A stretch of DNA of 64,000 nt. Origin: Neoalteromonas arenosi. Lineage in GTDB: Bacteria > Pseudomonadota > Gammaproteobacteria > Enterobacterales > Alteromonadaceae. Of this stretch, positions 38,313-47,700 are shown in pieces (position 1 is the first letter of the stretch; the number at the start of each line of letters is the position of its first letter). The stretch covers positions 744,675-808,674 of the forward strand of contig NZ_JAUCBP010000007.1 in NCBI RefSeq assembly GCF_030362855.1. Direction: 5' to 3'. Below the pieces are notes generated by a model. It ran no database searches, was not told the DNA's origin, and saw nothing but the letters and a program-made list of their open reading frames with translations. Both the position numbers and the translations under genes were made by a program.

Positions 38313-40133
38313 GTGAAACTTGTTAACACCCTTTTACTCGGCAGTGCGTTACTTGCCGGTGCATCAGCGCCCTTATTAGTCGCCGCCAATACTGACACCG
38401 CCGCTGCGGTAGCCTCACAGCAACAAACCGCCCATGAACAACTATTTGCTTTATTTGCCGACTCTAACGAGCGTACATTGGCATTAAACCCCATTGCCGG
38501 TTTATTCCGTGGTGATATGCGCCGAGCTGATCGCATCGGTGACTACCTGACTGACGCACAATACCTTGCTTCAAGAACTGACACCTTGCTGAATTTAGAA
38601 ATGCTGAAGCACATTGATCGCAGTGCGTTAAGCGACACCGATAAAATTGCCTACGATGTGTTTCAGTACAATCAACAGCAGGCGCTTCTTGGCCAAACGG
38701 AGGCTATTCGCGCGCTGACTATTGTCCGCCCGGTTAACCACTTCAGTGGTTTCCACACGTTTTATCCAACCTTCGCCAGTGGCCGCGGTGCAGCGCCATT
38801 TGAAACATTGGAAGACTATCAAAACAACTTGTCGCGCCACAAAGACTACATCGCTATTAACGATCGCGCGATTGAGTGGTTCAAAGTCGGCATGGAAACT
38901 GGCGTGTATGAAACCAAACTCACCATTGAACGCGTGATCAGTCAGCTTGATACACAATTGGGTTTAGCCGTAGAAGACTCTCAGTTTATGGGTCCTGTGG
39001 GCATGTTTCCTGAAGATTTCACTGACGCACAGAAAGCCCAATTAACCAAAGAATACCGCGCAGCCACTGAAGCGATTTATGCAGCGAACACTCGTATGCG
39101 TGATTTCTTGCGCGATGAGTATCTCGCAGTCGCGCGTGAAACGGTTGGGTTAAGCGATATGAAAGGTGGCGCTGAGCTTTATCAACAATTAGTAGAAAGC
39201 ACAACCACCCTGCCCTTAACCCCGGATTACTTGCACAATTTAGGCCTTGAAGAAGTCGCCCGGATCAAATCCGATATGCTGGCGATAAAAGACGAAGTTG
39301 CATTTGAAGGCACATTAAACGAGTTCTTTGATTTTGTGCGCACCGATCCTCAGTTCCACCCAGAAAGTCGTGAAGCACTCACCCAAAGCTACTACGACAT
39401 TGGCAAGCAAGTCGATGAGCTCATTGGCGAGTACTTCTCGTTGCTTCCTAAGTCAGCACTTGAAATTAAACCTTATGATCCATCCATTGAGCAGTTCAGT
39501 GCGGGTGGCTCATACCAGTCTGGCACGCCGGATGGCTCGCGTCCCGGTACGTTCTACTTCAACGCGTACGACCTACCCAGTCGCTTAACTACCGGTAACG
39601 TAACCCTGTATTTGCACGAAGGTGCGCCAGGTCACCACTTCCAGATTAGCCTAGCGCAAGAAAACGAAGATTTACCGGCCTTTATGCGCTTTGGTGGCAA
39701 CACCGCGTATGTTGAAGGTTGGGCGTTGTATGCAGAAACACTGGGTTATGAAATGGGCTTTTTTGACAACCCCTGGAATCGTTACGGCACCCTGCAAGAC
39801 GAACAATTACGCGCTATGCGTTTAGTGGTAGATACCGGCATACACGCCAAAGGCTGGAGCCGTGAGCAAGCGATTGAATTTATGCTGGATAATTCCGGTA
39901 TGACACGCACCGAAGTGGTTGCTGAAGTTGAGCGTTATATCGCTATTCCATCACAAGCACTCGCCTATAAAGTCGGCGCGCTTAAAATTCAGGAAATGCG
40001 CAAAAACGCTGAAGAGACTTTGGGTGATAAGTTCGACATTCGCGAATTCCACGCGCAGATCTTAAACACCGGGGCTTTGCCATTAGCGGTGTTGGAGAAG
40101 AAAATACAGCGCTGGGTTGAGAGCCAGATTTAG
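38313..40133 (+). CDS. DUF885 family exported peptidase-like protein
   Basis: A DUF885 protein of about 606 residues. The GTG at 38313 is chosen because AGGAG lies five bases before it and translation opens directly into a signal peptide (VKLVNTLLLGSALLAGASAP); an upstream GTG at 38283 lacks this. The family motif LHEGAPGHHFQISLA, resembling a metal-binding HExxH site, is near residue 440, followed by YVEGWALYAE, a likely third ligand region. DUF885 proteins are treated as putative zinc peptidases. There is no lipobox. A decayed second copy of this gene lies 1 kb downstream at 41124-41463. Confidence 0.9.
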   Translation: MKLVNTLLLGSALLAGASAPLLVAANTDTAAAVASQQQTAHEQLFALFADSNERTLALNPIAGLFRGDMRRADRIGDYLTDAQYLASRTDTLLNLEMLKHIDRSALSDTDKIAYDVFQYNQQQALLGQTEAIRALTIVRPVNHFSGFHTFYPTFASGRGAAPFETLEDYQNNLSRHKDYIAINDRAIEWFKVGMETGVYETKLTIERVISQLDTQLGLAVEDSQFMGPVGMFPEDFTDAQKAQLTKEYRAATEAIYAANTRMRDFLRDEYLAVARETVGLSDMKGGAELYQQLVESTTTLPLTPDYLHNLGLEEVARIKSDMLAIKDEVAFEGTLNEFFDFVRTDPQFHPESREALTQSYYDIGKQVDELIGEYFSLLPKSALEIKPYDPSIEQFSAGGSYQSGTPDGSRPGTFYFNAYDLPSRLTTGNVTLYLHEGAPGHHFQISLAQENEDLPAFMRFGGNTAYVEGWALYAETLGYEMGFFDNPWNRYGTLQDEQLRAMRLVVDTGIHAKGWSREQAIEFMLDNSGMTRTEVVAEVERYIAIPSQALAYKVGALKIQEMRKNAEETLGDKFDIREFHAQILNTGALPLAVLEKKIQRWVESQI

Positions 40134-40152
40134 TCGCTGAATGTCACTCTAA

Positions 40153-40182
40153 AACAAAGCCCGCGCTCGCGGGCTTTGTTCA
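40153..40182 (+). terminator. Terminator of the DUF885 gene
   Basis: Perfect 13-bp arms AACAAAGCCCGCG and CGCGGGCTTTGTT close a two-base loop. The T run is short. An almost identical copy lies at 41481-41510. Confidence 0.8.
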
Positions 40183-40356
40183 TTAATAAAGTCATTCGAG
40201 CAAACATACTTTTAGTGTCGAGATTATTTACACACACTTAACAAATTACTTCACCACTTCTTTATCCCATTGTTTTTAATACCTTTTTAATTATGGCCCC
40301 AATTATGCAATATACTTTACGAAAGCGTTGATTACCGATTTTTAAGGAGTTATCAA

Positions 40357-41076
40357 ATGATCAAGCGAGTCCTTTTATCCGCAGTGTTTATGTTGTCATT
40401 GGTGGCAAGTAATGCAAATGCCTCACTTATTTACGCTATTGGCGATGTTGATGCGGTTAACACCTCTGGGCGCCCAGTAAACTTAACGTTACTCAATAAC
40501 ATGCTAGGCACTAACCAAAACGTGTTGATGATTGGTAGTTGGGCGACAAACGGACGACTCACTAATCTAACGTCGGTATGGAGTGGTTTGTCAGGCGTTA
40601 ACGTTACAGTTAATGCGGTTGAAAACGTCACCAATGCAGATGTTGCCGGTTTCGACTTTATTCTTTATATGCAAGACGCATTCAATACTAACAATTCAAG
40701 CAGTGCTACTTACAACGTGTTGAATAACTTTATTCTCGGTGGCGGCGATTTCTTGTTTGTTAGTCAGAACCTTGGCAATAACGCAAGAAGCGTGTCATAC
40801 AACAACTTTTTAGCAGGTATCGGTTCTTCATTGCGCACTACAACGGCCCCTTGTGGTGGTACCAGTACCATAGCGAGCGACCCTCTTACCGCGGGTGTGA
40901 GTGACTTTCTCATTTCAGGCTGTAATCAGGTTACCGGTGGTACTGCATTGGTAACAGCCAATACAGTCGCTGTCGCATATGAACGTATTGGTGCAAGCTC
41001 TGACGTTCCAGAGCCTGCGACACTTGGCCTTGTTGGTTTGATGTTATTGGCAATGCGCCGAATTCGTCAAAACTAA
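40357..41076 (+). CDS. PEP-CTERM sorting-domain protein
   Basis: A 239-residue exported protein with a signal peptide (to about NANA, residue 22) and a C-terminal PEP-CTERM signal, VPEPATLGLVGLMLLAMRR, followed by a basic tail. PEP-CTERM proteins are recognised by exosortase and usually go to the cell surface or biofilm matrix. The body is rich in Asn, Thr and Gly with strand-like segments (NVLMIGSWATNGRLTNL) and no known catalytic motif. AAGGAG lies about eight bases before the ATG. The gene sits between the intact DUF885 gene and its remnant. No exosortase gene is in the window. Confidence 0.88.
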   Translation: MIKRVLLSAVFMLSLVASNANASLIYAIGDVDAVNTSGRPVNLTLLNNMLGTNQNVLMIGSWATNGRLTNLTSVWSGLSGVNVTVNAVENVTNADVAGFDFILYMQDAFNTNNSSSATYNVLNNFILGGGDFLFVSQNLGNNARSVSYNNFLAGIGSSLRTTTAPCGGTSTIASDPLTAGVSDFLISGCNQVTGGTALVTANTVAVAYERIGASSDVPEPATLGLVGLMLLAMRRIRQN

Positions 41077-41095
41077 TCGTTCAATCAATAAAAGA

Positions 41096-41122
41096 AAAAG
41101 GCAGCCTTAGCTGCCTTTTTTA
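41096..41122 (+). terminator. Terminator of the PEP-CTERM gene
   Basis: AAGGCAGC and GCTGCCTT pair around CTTA, followed by a T run. It lies 20 bases after the stop. Confidence 0.88.
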
Positions 41123-41123
41123 A

Positions 41124-41463
41124 CGCTTGAAGACTAGCAAAATAACTTATCACGCCACAGAGCTAAATAGCGAATAATGATCGCGCGATTGACGCCGTAC
41201 AGGTATGGATTTGTGGGCAAGTTCCCTGAAGATTTGACTGATAAAAAAAACGCTTAACTGACGAATGCCTTAGCGTAGTGCTTGGAACGGTTGGGGGAAG
41301 CGATATGAAAGGCAGCGCTGAGCTATACCAACAGTTAGTTGAAAGTATTTAGGTGATAAATTCGATATCCGCGAATTCCACGCGCAGATCTTAAGCACCG
41401 AGGCTTTGCCATTAGCGGTGTTGGAGAAGAAAATACAGCGCTGGGTTGAGAGCCAGATTTAGT
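41124..41463 (+). pseudogene. Decayed, internally deleted copy of the DUF885 gene
   Basis: Four blocks match the DUF885 gene in the same order and strand with deletions between them. About 41128-41192 matches 38810-38875; 41200-41260 matches 38985-39050 (GCAAGTTCCCTGAAGATT against GCATGTTTCCTGAAGATT); 41265-41347 matches 39120-39200; and 41350-41463 matches 40020-40133, the last almost base for base. About 1 kb of coding sequence is missing and the frame is broken. It is followed by the copied terminator. No start or signal peptide remains. It is a relic of a tandem duplication. Confidence 0.88.
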
Positions 41464-41480
41464 CACTTACTGTCACTCTA

Positions 41481-41520
41481 AAACAAAGCCCGCGCTCGCG
41501 GGCTTTGTTTATAGTTTTTT
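41481..41520 (+). terminator. Duplicated DUF885 terminator
   Basis: AAACAAAGCCCGCG and CGCGGGCTTTGTTT form a 14-bp stem with loop CT, and a T run follows a few bases later. It copies the hairpin at 40153-40180 and ends the pseudogene. Confidence 0.8.
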
Positions 41521-41689
41521 AACACTTACGCAACACAAAACCGTCAGGATTATTTACAACTCTTCTAAATACTCGCCGCCTAAAAATCGTAACTTGATGA
41601 TAAGGCGCCCTATTTACGACTCGGTACGAATCCTGCTTACTTTTTGACCAACCTTCAATATGCAAGTTAACGTGACACAAGGAAATAGT

Positions 41690-42529
41690 ATGTCGGCTAT
41701 ACAAAAACGTTTTACTTCATTGATCGGCGCAGTTTGCTTATGTATTTCAATGACCCTTCCAACACAGGCTACAATTATAACCAATGGCTGCGCGGGCGTA
41801 AGCTCATGTACCTTGGATGAATTATTTGCGGGTGGTTCAATCGGGATCGATGATGTTACTTTTGGTAACTGGTTCAGCATCTTTAATGAAACCTATCAAG
41901 AAGATTTTAATACCGATAGCGTAACCACTGGCACAATAAACACGTCGGGTATCACTGTTGCAGGTATTGACTCAGCAGCAACCGGAAATGCCAATGAATT
42001 CACCCTGGGTCTTATGTTTTCGGCCGCCTCTGCACTGCAAATCCTCGACATCGTTGGTGACTTTTTATCTACGATGGAGCTGGATTTTGGTTACAATGCT
42101 TCGGCTGTAAATGCCACCACGATTACTGCTGCAAGCCTAACCTTGGGTAATCGCTTTGTGGAAGACTTTGACAGTTTAGTGGAAGTGAGTTTGGCATCAT
42201 CGGTGTTTACCAATAATTTAGAAACGTTTGAGCGTTTCTTTGAGTTTGATCAGCCGCAAAAAAGTATCAATAATAGCGATTCTGAAAGTTTTGCTGGTGT
42301 TAGCGTACTAGATTTGGCGACTATTATAGATTTAGAAGTGGACTCCTACGACGAACCTGGCCACCTATTGCTACAAGATGTCACCCTAGATAGCTTCACC
42401 GTAATGCTAACGGTGCAAACTTCATCCACTCCCCCTCCACCTCGCCCCGTAAATGCGCCAGCAACACTTGGTTTGTTTATCGCTGTTATGGGCTTAGTTC
42501 TAATGCGTGGTCGAAAGACGCGCCACTAA
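41690..42529 (+). CDS. Exported protein with altered PEP-CTERM-like tail
   Basis: A protein of about 279 residues starting at 41690, where AAGGAAA lies a few bases upstream and a signal peptide opens at once (MSAIQKRFTSLIGAVCLCIS). The C-terminus reads VNAPATLGLFIAVMGLVLMR followed by a basic tail. This copies the PEP-CTERM plan (motif, helix, basic end) but has NAP where PEP is expected; the ATLGL part matches the neighbour at 40357. The body resembles choice-of-anchor proteins with strands and Asn/Thr/Ser content, and a proline-rich linker (TPPPPRP) precedes the tail. It is either a variant exosortase substrate or a drifting one. Confidence 0.75.
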   Translation: MSAIQKRFTSLIGAVCLCISMTLPTQATIITNGCAGVSSCTLDELFAGGSIGIDDVTFGNWFSIFNETYQEDFNTDSVTTGTINTSGITVAGIDSAATGNANEFTLGLMFSAASALQILDIVGDFLSTMELDFGYNASAVNATTITAASLTLGNRFVEDFDSLVEVSLASSVFTNNLETFERFFEFDQPQKSINNSDSESFAGVSVLDLATIIDLEVDSYDEPGHLLLQDVTLDSFTVMLTVQTSSTPPPPRPVNAPATLGLFIAVMGLVLMRGRKTRH

Positions 42530-42538
42530 AAATTACTC

Positions 42539-42568
42539 TACGCATCAAACCTTTTTGATGCGTATTTC
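42539..42568 (+). terminator. Terminator after the PEP-like gene
   Basis: TACGCATCAAA pairs with TTTGATGCGTA, followed by TTTC. It lies about 10 bases after the stop of the preceding gene. Confidence 0.65.
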
Positions 42569-42652
42569 ATTCACTTCGGTATTGGCTAATCGATCGTTAG
42601 CTGTGTTTCAGTCTGTTGTTACCGACCGTACAAGCACGTTAAGGATCTAAAA

Positions 42653-43306
42653 ATGACATATAAAGCTAAGACTAAGCAGTGGTTAGCGGCCAGCTTAGGG
42701 ATCGTATTTTTCTGTATGGGCTATGCCCCAAAAACCTATGCGGGTTCAGACCCATTAGTAGGCGATATCATGCTATTTGGTGGCAATTTCTGCCCACGCG
42801 GATGGGCCGACGCCAATGGTGCATTGCTTGCAATTTCATCAAATAATGCCTTGTTTTCGCTGTATGGCACTACGTATGGTGGTGACGGGCGAACAACTTT
42901 TGCCCTGCCCGACTTGCGAAGCCGAGTACCTTTAGGCCAAGGGAATGGGCCAGGATTAACAGATCGTCGCCTTGGTTCCAAATCAGGAAGCGAGCGATTA
43001 ATCATTACTGCTAATAACCTTGGTGGGCATACTCATGTAGCAACCACTGCCTCAACGCTTAATGCGTCTAGCTTACCGGGTACCACGTCAGATCCGAGTG
43101 GTAACTCGCTCGCCGATGACGCGGGTGAAATTATTTACAATGGTTCCGCAACCCCAGATACAACCATGGCTAGCAACGCCGCCACATCCTCTACAGTTGT
43201 TAGTGTTAGTGGTAATGGCAGCAGTACTTCGCCTAGCGGCCAGCAACCGTATATCACAATGCGTTATTGTGTTGCGTTATTTGGTGTTTATCCCGCTCGG
43301 AACTGA
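42653..43306 (+). CDS. Secreted tail-collar domain protein, copy 1 (MdpB-like)
   Basis: A 217-residue protein with a signal peptide (about 1-30) and a phage tail-collar domain of the type called microcystin-dependent protein MdpB. The signature GGNFCPRGWADANGALLAIS is followed by ALFSLYGTTYGGDGRTTFAL and PDLRSRVPLGQG. The C-terminus is QPYITMRYCVALFGVYPARN. In phages this fold ends tail fibres, but no tail genes are near and all three tandem copies have signal peptides, so an exported bacterial role is likely. Function is unknown. Confidence 0.88.
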   Translation: MTYKAKTKQWLAASLGIVFFCMGYAPKTYAGSDPLVGDIMLFGGNFCPRGWADANGALLAISSNNALFSLYGTTYGGDGRTTFALPDLRSRVPLGQGNGPGLTDRRLGSKSGSERLIITANNLGGHTHVATTASTLNASSLPGTTSDPSGNSLADDAGEIIYNGSATPDTTMASNAATSSTVVSVSGNGSSTSPSGQQPYITMRYCVALFGVYPARN

Positions 43307-43331
43307 GTCAGCGATACAAATGGAGATTAAA

Positions 43332-43979
43332 ATGAAACTAAATAAACAATTTATGCCAAGTATAAAATTCTTCTTGCTGGCGACGGTGCTGAATGTATTT
43401 ACCCCTTCACAGGCATTAGCGGATCAGCCCTTAATTGGAGAGTTGCGCCAGTTTCCCTATACGTTTTGCCCTCGTAGCTGGGCTGAAGCAGACGGTAGAC
43501 TATTACCTATAGCGCAATACACTGCGCTATTTTCGATTTTTGGTACTATGTATGGTGGTGATGGTCGAACTACGTTTGGGTTACCTAATATACAAGCACG
43601 CACCGTTAAAGGCGAAGGCCAAGGGCCTGGTTTGTCTCGCTACCTGCAAGGACAAACTGGCGGAACTGAAACCATGGTACTCAGCGCAATTGATATCCCA
43701 AGTCACACGCATAGTGCAACAACAACAACCTCGATCAACGTATCAACACTGTTAGCCGACACCCAAGTGCCTACCGACGCATTATTGGCGGATGATGCAG
43801 GTGATCGCATATACACACAACGCGCCCCGAATGACACTATGTCAGCAGGCTCGATAACTTCTACTACGGTTGTTGAGCCCAACACCGTAGCAGGTGCCAA
43901 CGACTTTGTTCGCAGACAACCCTACATAGGTATGCGCTTTTGCGTTGCGATTCAAGGCATATTTCCATCTAGAAGCTGA
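43332..43979 (+). CDS. Secreted tail-collar domain protein, copy 2
   Basis: A 215-residue paralogue of the preceding protein. The start at 43332 is chosen because GGAG lies about six bases upstream and the product opens with a signal peptide (MKLNKQFMPSIKFFLLATVL); the same frame is open further upstream but overlaps copy 1. The collar motif is FPYTFCPRSWAEADGRLLPI, then FGTMYGGDGRTTFGLPN. It is the most divergent of the three copies. It begins 25 bases after copy 1 and probably shares its transcript. Confidence 0.87.
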   Translation: MKLNKQFMPSIKFFLLATVLNVFTPSQALADQPLIGELRQFPYTFCPRSWAEADGRLLPIAQYTALFSIFGTMYGGDGRTTFGLPNIQARTVKGEGQGPGLSRYLQGQTGGTETMVLSAIDIPSHTHSATTTTSINVSTLLADTQVPTDALLADDAGDRIYTQRAPNDTMSAGSITSTTVVEPNTVAGANDFVRRQPYIGMRFCVAIQGIFPSRS

Positions 43980-43992
43980 TTAAGGAAGACTA

Positions 43993-44631
43993 ATGAATAT
44001 CAATACAAAGAAACACCTCATCGTCGCTCCACTGTTAGCGACAACATTGATGGCCGGGATCCAGTCAAATGCGTTAGCCAATGCTGATCCTTTTATAGGT
44101 GAAATACAGATCACAGGAAATACCTTCTGCCCGCGCGGCTGGGCTGAAGCCGCTGGTCAAATATTGCCAATCAACACCAATCAAGCGCTGTTTTCGCTGT
44201 TGGGTACTACCTACGGCGGCGATGGGCGTACGAGTTTCGCACTACCCGACTATCGTGGGCGCGTGCCCGTTGGGTTGGGCTCGGTACCCGGCTCTAGCTC
44301 TATCAGACTCGGCGAAAAAGGTGGGCAAGAGACGATAACACTTACGCCTAGTAACATTCCGCAACACACGCACACTGCAACTACGACAAGCACGCTCAAT
44401 GCTTCGTCAGGCCGTGGCCGCACTCCCTCACCCTTTGATGCTGTGCTAGCCGATGATGGTAACGACAATGTGTATAATTCGGAAGCACCTGATGTAGCGA
44501 TGGCCGAGACCGCGGTTACTTCAACAACAACACTCGGTTCTACAGGCAATCAACCAATATACAACATGCAGCCATACACAACAGTTAGGTACTGCATCGC
44601 GTTAACGGGAACATATCCATCAAGAAGTTAA
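43993..44631 (+). CDS. Secreted tail-collar domain protein, copy 3
   Basis: A 212-residue paralogue with a signal peptide ending near SNALA and the collar motif GNTFCPRGWAEAAGQILPIN followed by LLGTTYGGDGRTSFALPDYR. The C-terminus QPYTTVRYCIALTGTYPSRS matches that of copies 1 and 2. It lies 13 bases after copy 2 and is followed by a strong terminator, so the three genes form one operon. Confidence 0.88.
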   Translation: MNINTKKHLIVAPLLATTLMAGIQSNALANADPFIGEIQITGNTFCPRGWAEAAGQILPINTNQALFSLLGTTYGGDGRTSFALPDYRGRVPVGLGSVPGSSSIRLGEKGGQETITLTPSNIPQHTHTATTTSTLNASSGRGRTPSPFDAVLADDGNDNVYNSEAPDVAMAETAVTSTTTLGSTGNQPIYNMQPYTTVRYCIALTGTYPSRS

Positions 44632-44659
44632 ACCGGAAATTCCCTTAACCTCTATGCAT

Positions 44660-44684
44660 AAGGCAGCCAAAGCTGCCTTTTTTC
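44660..44684 (+). terminator. Terminator of the tail-collar operon
   Basis: AAGGCAGC (44660-44667) and GCTGCCTT (44672-44679) pair around CAAA and are followed by a T run. It is almost the same hairpin as at 41096-41122. Confidence 0.88.
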
Positions 44685-44785
44685 TATCGAATCCTTAAAC
44701 GAAAATCAGCCTGTCTTCCGACTTGTTTTCATTTGAAGAACGTTTAGATGTAAGTACCCCATAACTATAGATGAAATCTCAAGCT

Positions 44786-47700
44786 TCAATTATAGGCGTA
44801 CGTTTCTTGAACAACATTGTGATTTCCTGTTGTGTAGGTAATTTGATCATTACTCAAAAACAACACGTTGCTCGCAGGGACAAGATTTTTAGCCTTGTAT
44901 ATTACATGTCCGCTTTCTAAATCAATCACACAAGCATTAATGCCGCATGTTGCGGCAGCTTTTGCTTCGGATGGATGTAGGTTGGTGACATTAATATCTT
45001 CCATATACTCAAAGTTGAGCGGCTCTAGAGAACTTTTTATTTGAAACACCTTGCTGTCTAACCTCACATAATCTCTAGAATTATGAAACTCGATATCCTG
45101 TCGACCTGTGCCTTCGTATACCATCTCACCATTGGATATATTATAAAATTTTACCGTGAAATTGGGTATCAACTCTGTTTGCATCAGATATTTGCCACTT
45201 CGGGAAAATCGTAAAAAGCCAGCCCCCCTAAATTCATTGGGTAAAAATGAACTATCAATAGAATCATTGGCCTTGTACCAGTAAATTTTTTTGTCTTCTG
45301 AGTTAAACGCACTGTGCCAATAGAGTGCACCAGTTGGAGAAAATCCGACCTGAAACAGACTGCTTTCTTCCAATTTGCTGCTTTGAAGTAATCGTGGTGA
45401 CTGTTCAGACCCTGTATGACTTTCCCAAATTTGATACAACGGCGGCTCTTGTTTATTTGTTGTTATCGTCAAAGCGCGTTGCGATTCAGCATGCTCAATA
45501 TGATAAAGAACGTCGACTCCTCTGCCCTTGAATAGCGCATCAGTTTTTGCACTTGCCCAAGCAAAATTGTCACTTTCCCAATTAAAGGCAAATTCATTGT
45601 CATTAATAAAAATCCCTTTGCGCATGAAGTTTCCTGTGATCAAAGCATGCGCTTGCAAGTGATCAATAATACTCTCATTAACTGCTGGGACATTGTCGTT
45701 GACTTCTAAGACATTCATTCTTAGGTCAAATGGATTCTGTTGCGTACCAGCAGTCACACTGCTGCATTGTCCGAAGAATTCATTAAACGTCTCTACCCTT
45801 GATGAGATTAAAAACTGCTTATCAGACAAACCAATTATCCGCCCGAAACATTGCCCATCAAGCTGATGGCTATAATTCACTTGGTCTCCACGCCAATCAA
45901 TGACACTTACGTTTCCACCTGACGCTTCATTACTCAACACAAGCGTATACAATGTTGTATTAACAGCCTCTGATATTTTACCCCTTACGACGTGGTTAGA
46001 CTGTGGTGAATATCCGAGAATATCGTAAACCTTCCACACTTTTTTATCCGCTAAACAATGCAACCTACCGGTATGATCTATCCTATGTGACTCAACACAC
46101 TGCGTAGGAATTGCTACTAAATCAGTACCTTTTTGAGGCTCTACACGCGCAATTTGCTGTGGGTCGTTTTGGATATAGAGCTGGGGTAACTTGGATTGAA
46201 TACCGTAGTGCCAGCGGTTATTCCTTCTTAGCCAACGAACGTGTGTGGTATTAAAATCTACGTTAACCAAGCCGTAATACATATCTTCGTGGTTCTCACC
46301 CACAAATATTGATTGGGCTAAATCGACTGCTTTGAACAAACTGATATTGTCGAAACGAGTCGTTGAGAGATCTCTGGTATTCAAAATTTCTACATAATCT
46401 ATTTGGTCTTGGTCAATACCTTCTGATTTATTAATCAGCAGGTACTTTAAGCTTTCATCTGTAAACCTTATAGACGTTACATTTTGCAAACTCGTTAACG
46501 CCTGCCACTTATTATCTTTCATATGCCAAGCTATCAACGCATTTGACTGGGGATCGGTAAAAAACATAAATGGCAATTGAGGATCAAACCAAACATCGGA
46601 CTCGACATTCTTAAACGAGTCTTGAAAACGCTTCGGCAGAAAAACCGTCGTATCGGTAGCGAAGTCCTGTAACACAACCTCTTCGCCTTTCGTGTGAATT
46701 ATCCAACCATTGTTCAGTGAGTAGAGCGTTGCAGTTGAAAACTCTGATTGTAAGTTGGCGAACTGGTTGTATATCGCTGACTGCTGAATGGGGAATTGCG
46801 TTAATTCACCAGTTATTAAATCAACATTAGATAATTGCCATTTCCCCTCTCCTTTTGCCAAGACAAACCAAAACCTCTCATTCGACAAACTGGCAGCGAT
46901 CATTCTTCCCGGGGTGTTTCGATATGAACCCCATAAGCTGGAATAGCCAGTTACCCCTTTAATTTCGAATTTCTTAGTCGCCGTTTCCGTGTTAACGACT
47001 AATACAAACGCTTCGTCTTCTTCAACAAGTCCAGCTAGAACCATTCTGTTGGGTGAGGTCATCAAATGATCGACTAATCCTTTTTCGCTGACTAACTGAC
47101 TGTTAGGAAAGGCTGCGTTTATTCTTTCTGCTAACACCTGAAAAAGACTAACCTGGTCTTGACATGCCTCGAGTGATCTTAATTGAGTGAGTACTTTTTG
47201 CGCTGAATCATATTGGGCTTGATTTACGAGTGAAAAGGCTTCACTGACTAATTGATGGCAATACTGTCTTTGTGCAGATTCTTGTTCTCTTAAATTTTGC
47301 ATGTGCAATTGAATAAGAAAACCTACCACTGCTATGACGACCGCAAAAGCGACCGCCAATTGCTTCTGTTTACGTTTTTTAAGCCGTTGTTCTATATCTG
47401 CAAAACGAACCTTAAAAAGACCAGCAATGAGTTTGTGAAACGCCCTTTTTTCGCCATCTCCCGTCGCCCTTGCATCTGCGGCAATTGGCTCAAACCGCTC
47501 AGCCGACAAAATTCCATTCTTATCTACTTTATGTTTAACCTCATTGGGAAAACATTCGAGATCTGGGGGTAATCCCTTATCCGTCGCATTCGGTTCACCA
47601 TCAACAATTAGGCACAATAAATTGTGGTAGCCATTTTCGGCGAGATACTCACTTAACCACCGGGAAACCTCTTTGGATTTTGGCGCATTGGGCGAGCAAA

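Noticed and set aside
40153-41510. Insertion sequence or composite transposon bounded by the duplicated hairpins
   Set aside because: The repeats are copies of the DUF885 3' end and terminator in direct orientation, and no transposase lies between them; a tandem gene duplication explains them.
43062-43331. Upstream extension of the second tail-collar gene
   Set aside because: The open frame overlaps copy 1 out of frame; the ATG at 43332 has GGAG and a signal peptide directly after it.
42653-44631. Prophage or tailocin
   Set aside because: Only the collar domain is shared with phage. All three proteins have signal peptides, and no capsid, tail sheath, integrase, lysis or portal gene is present.
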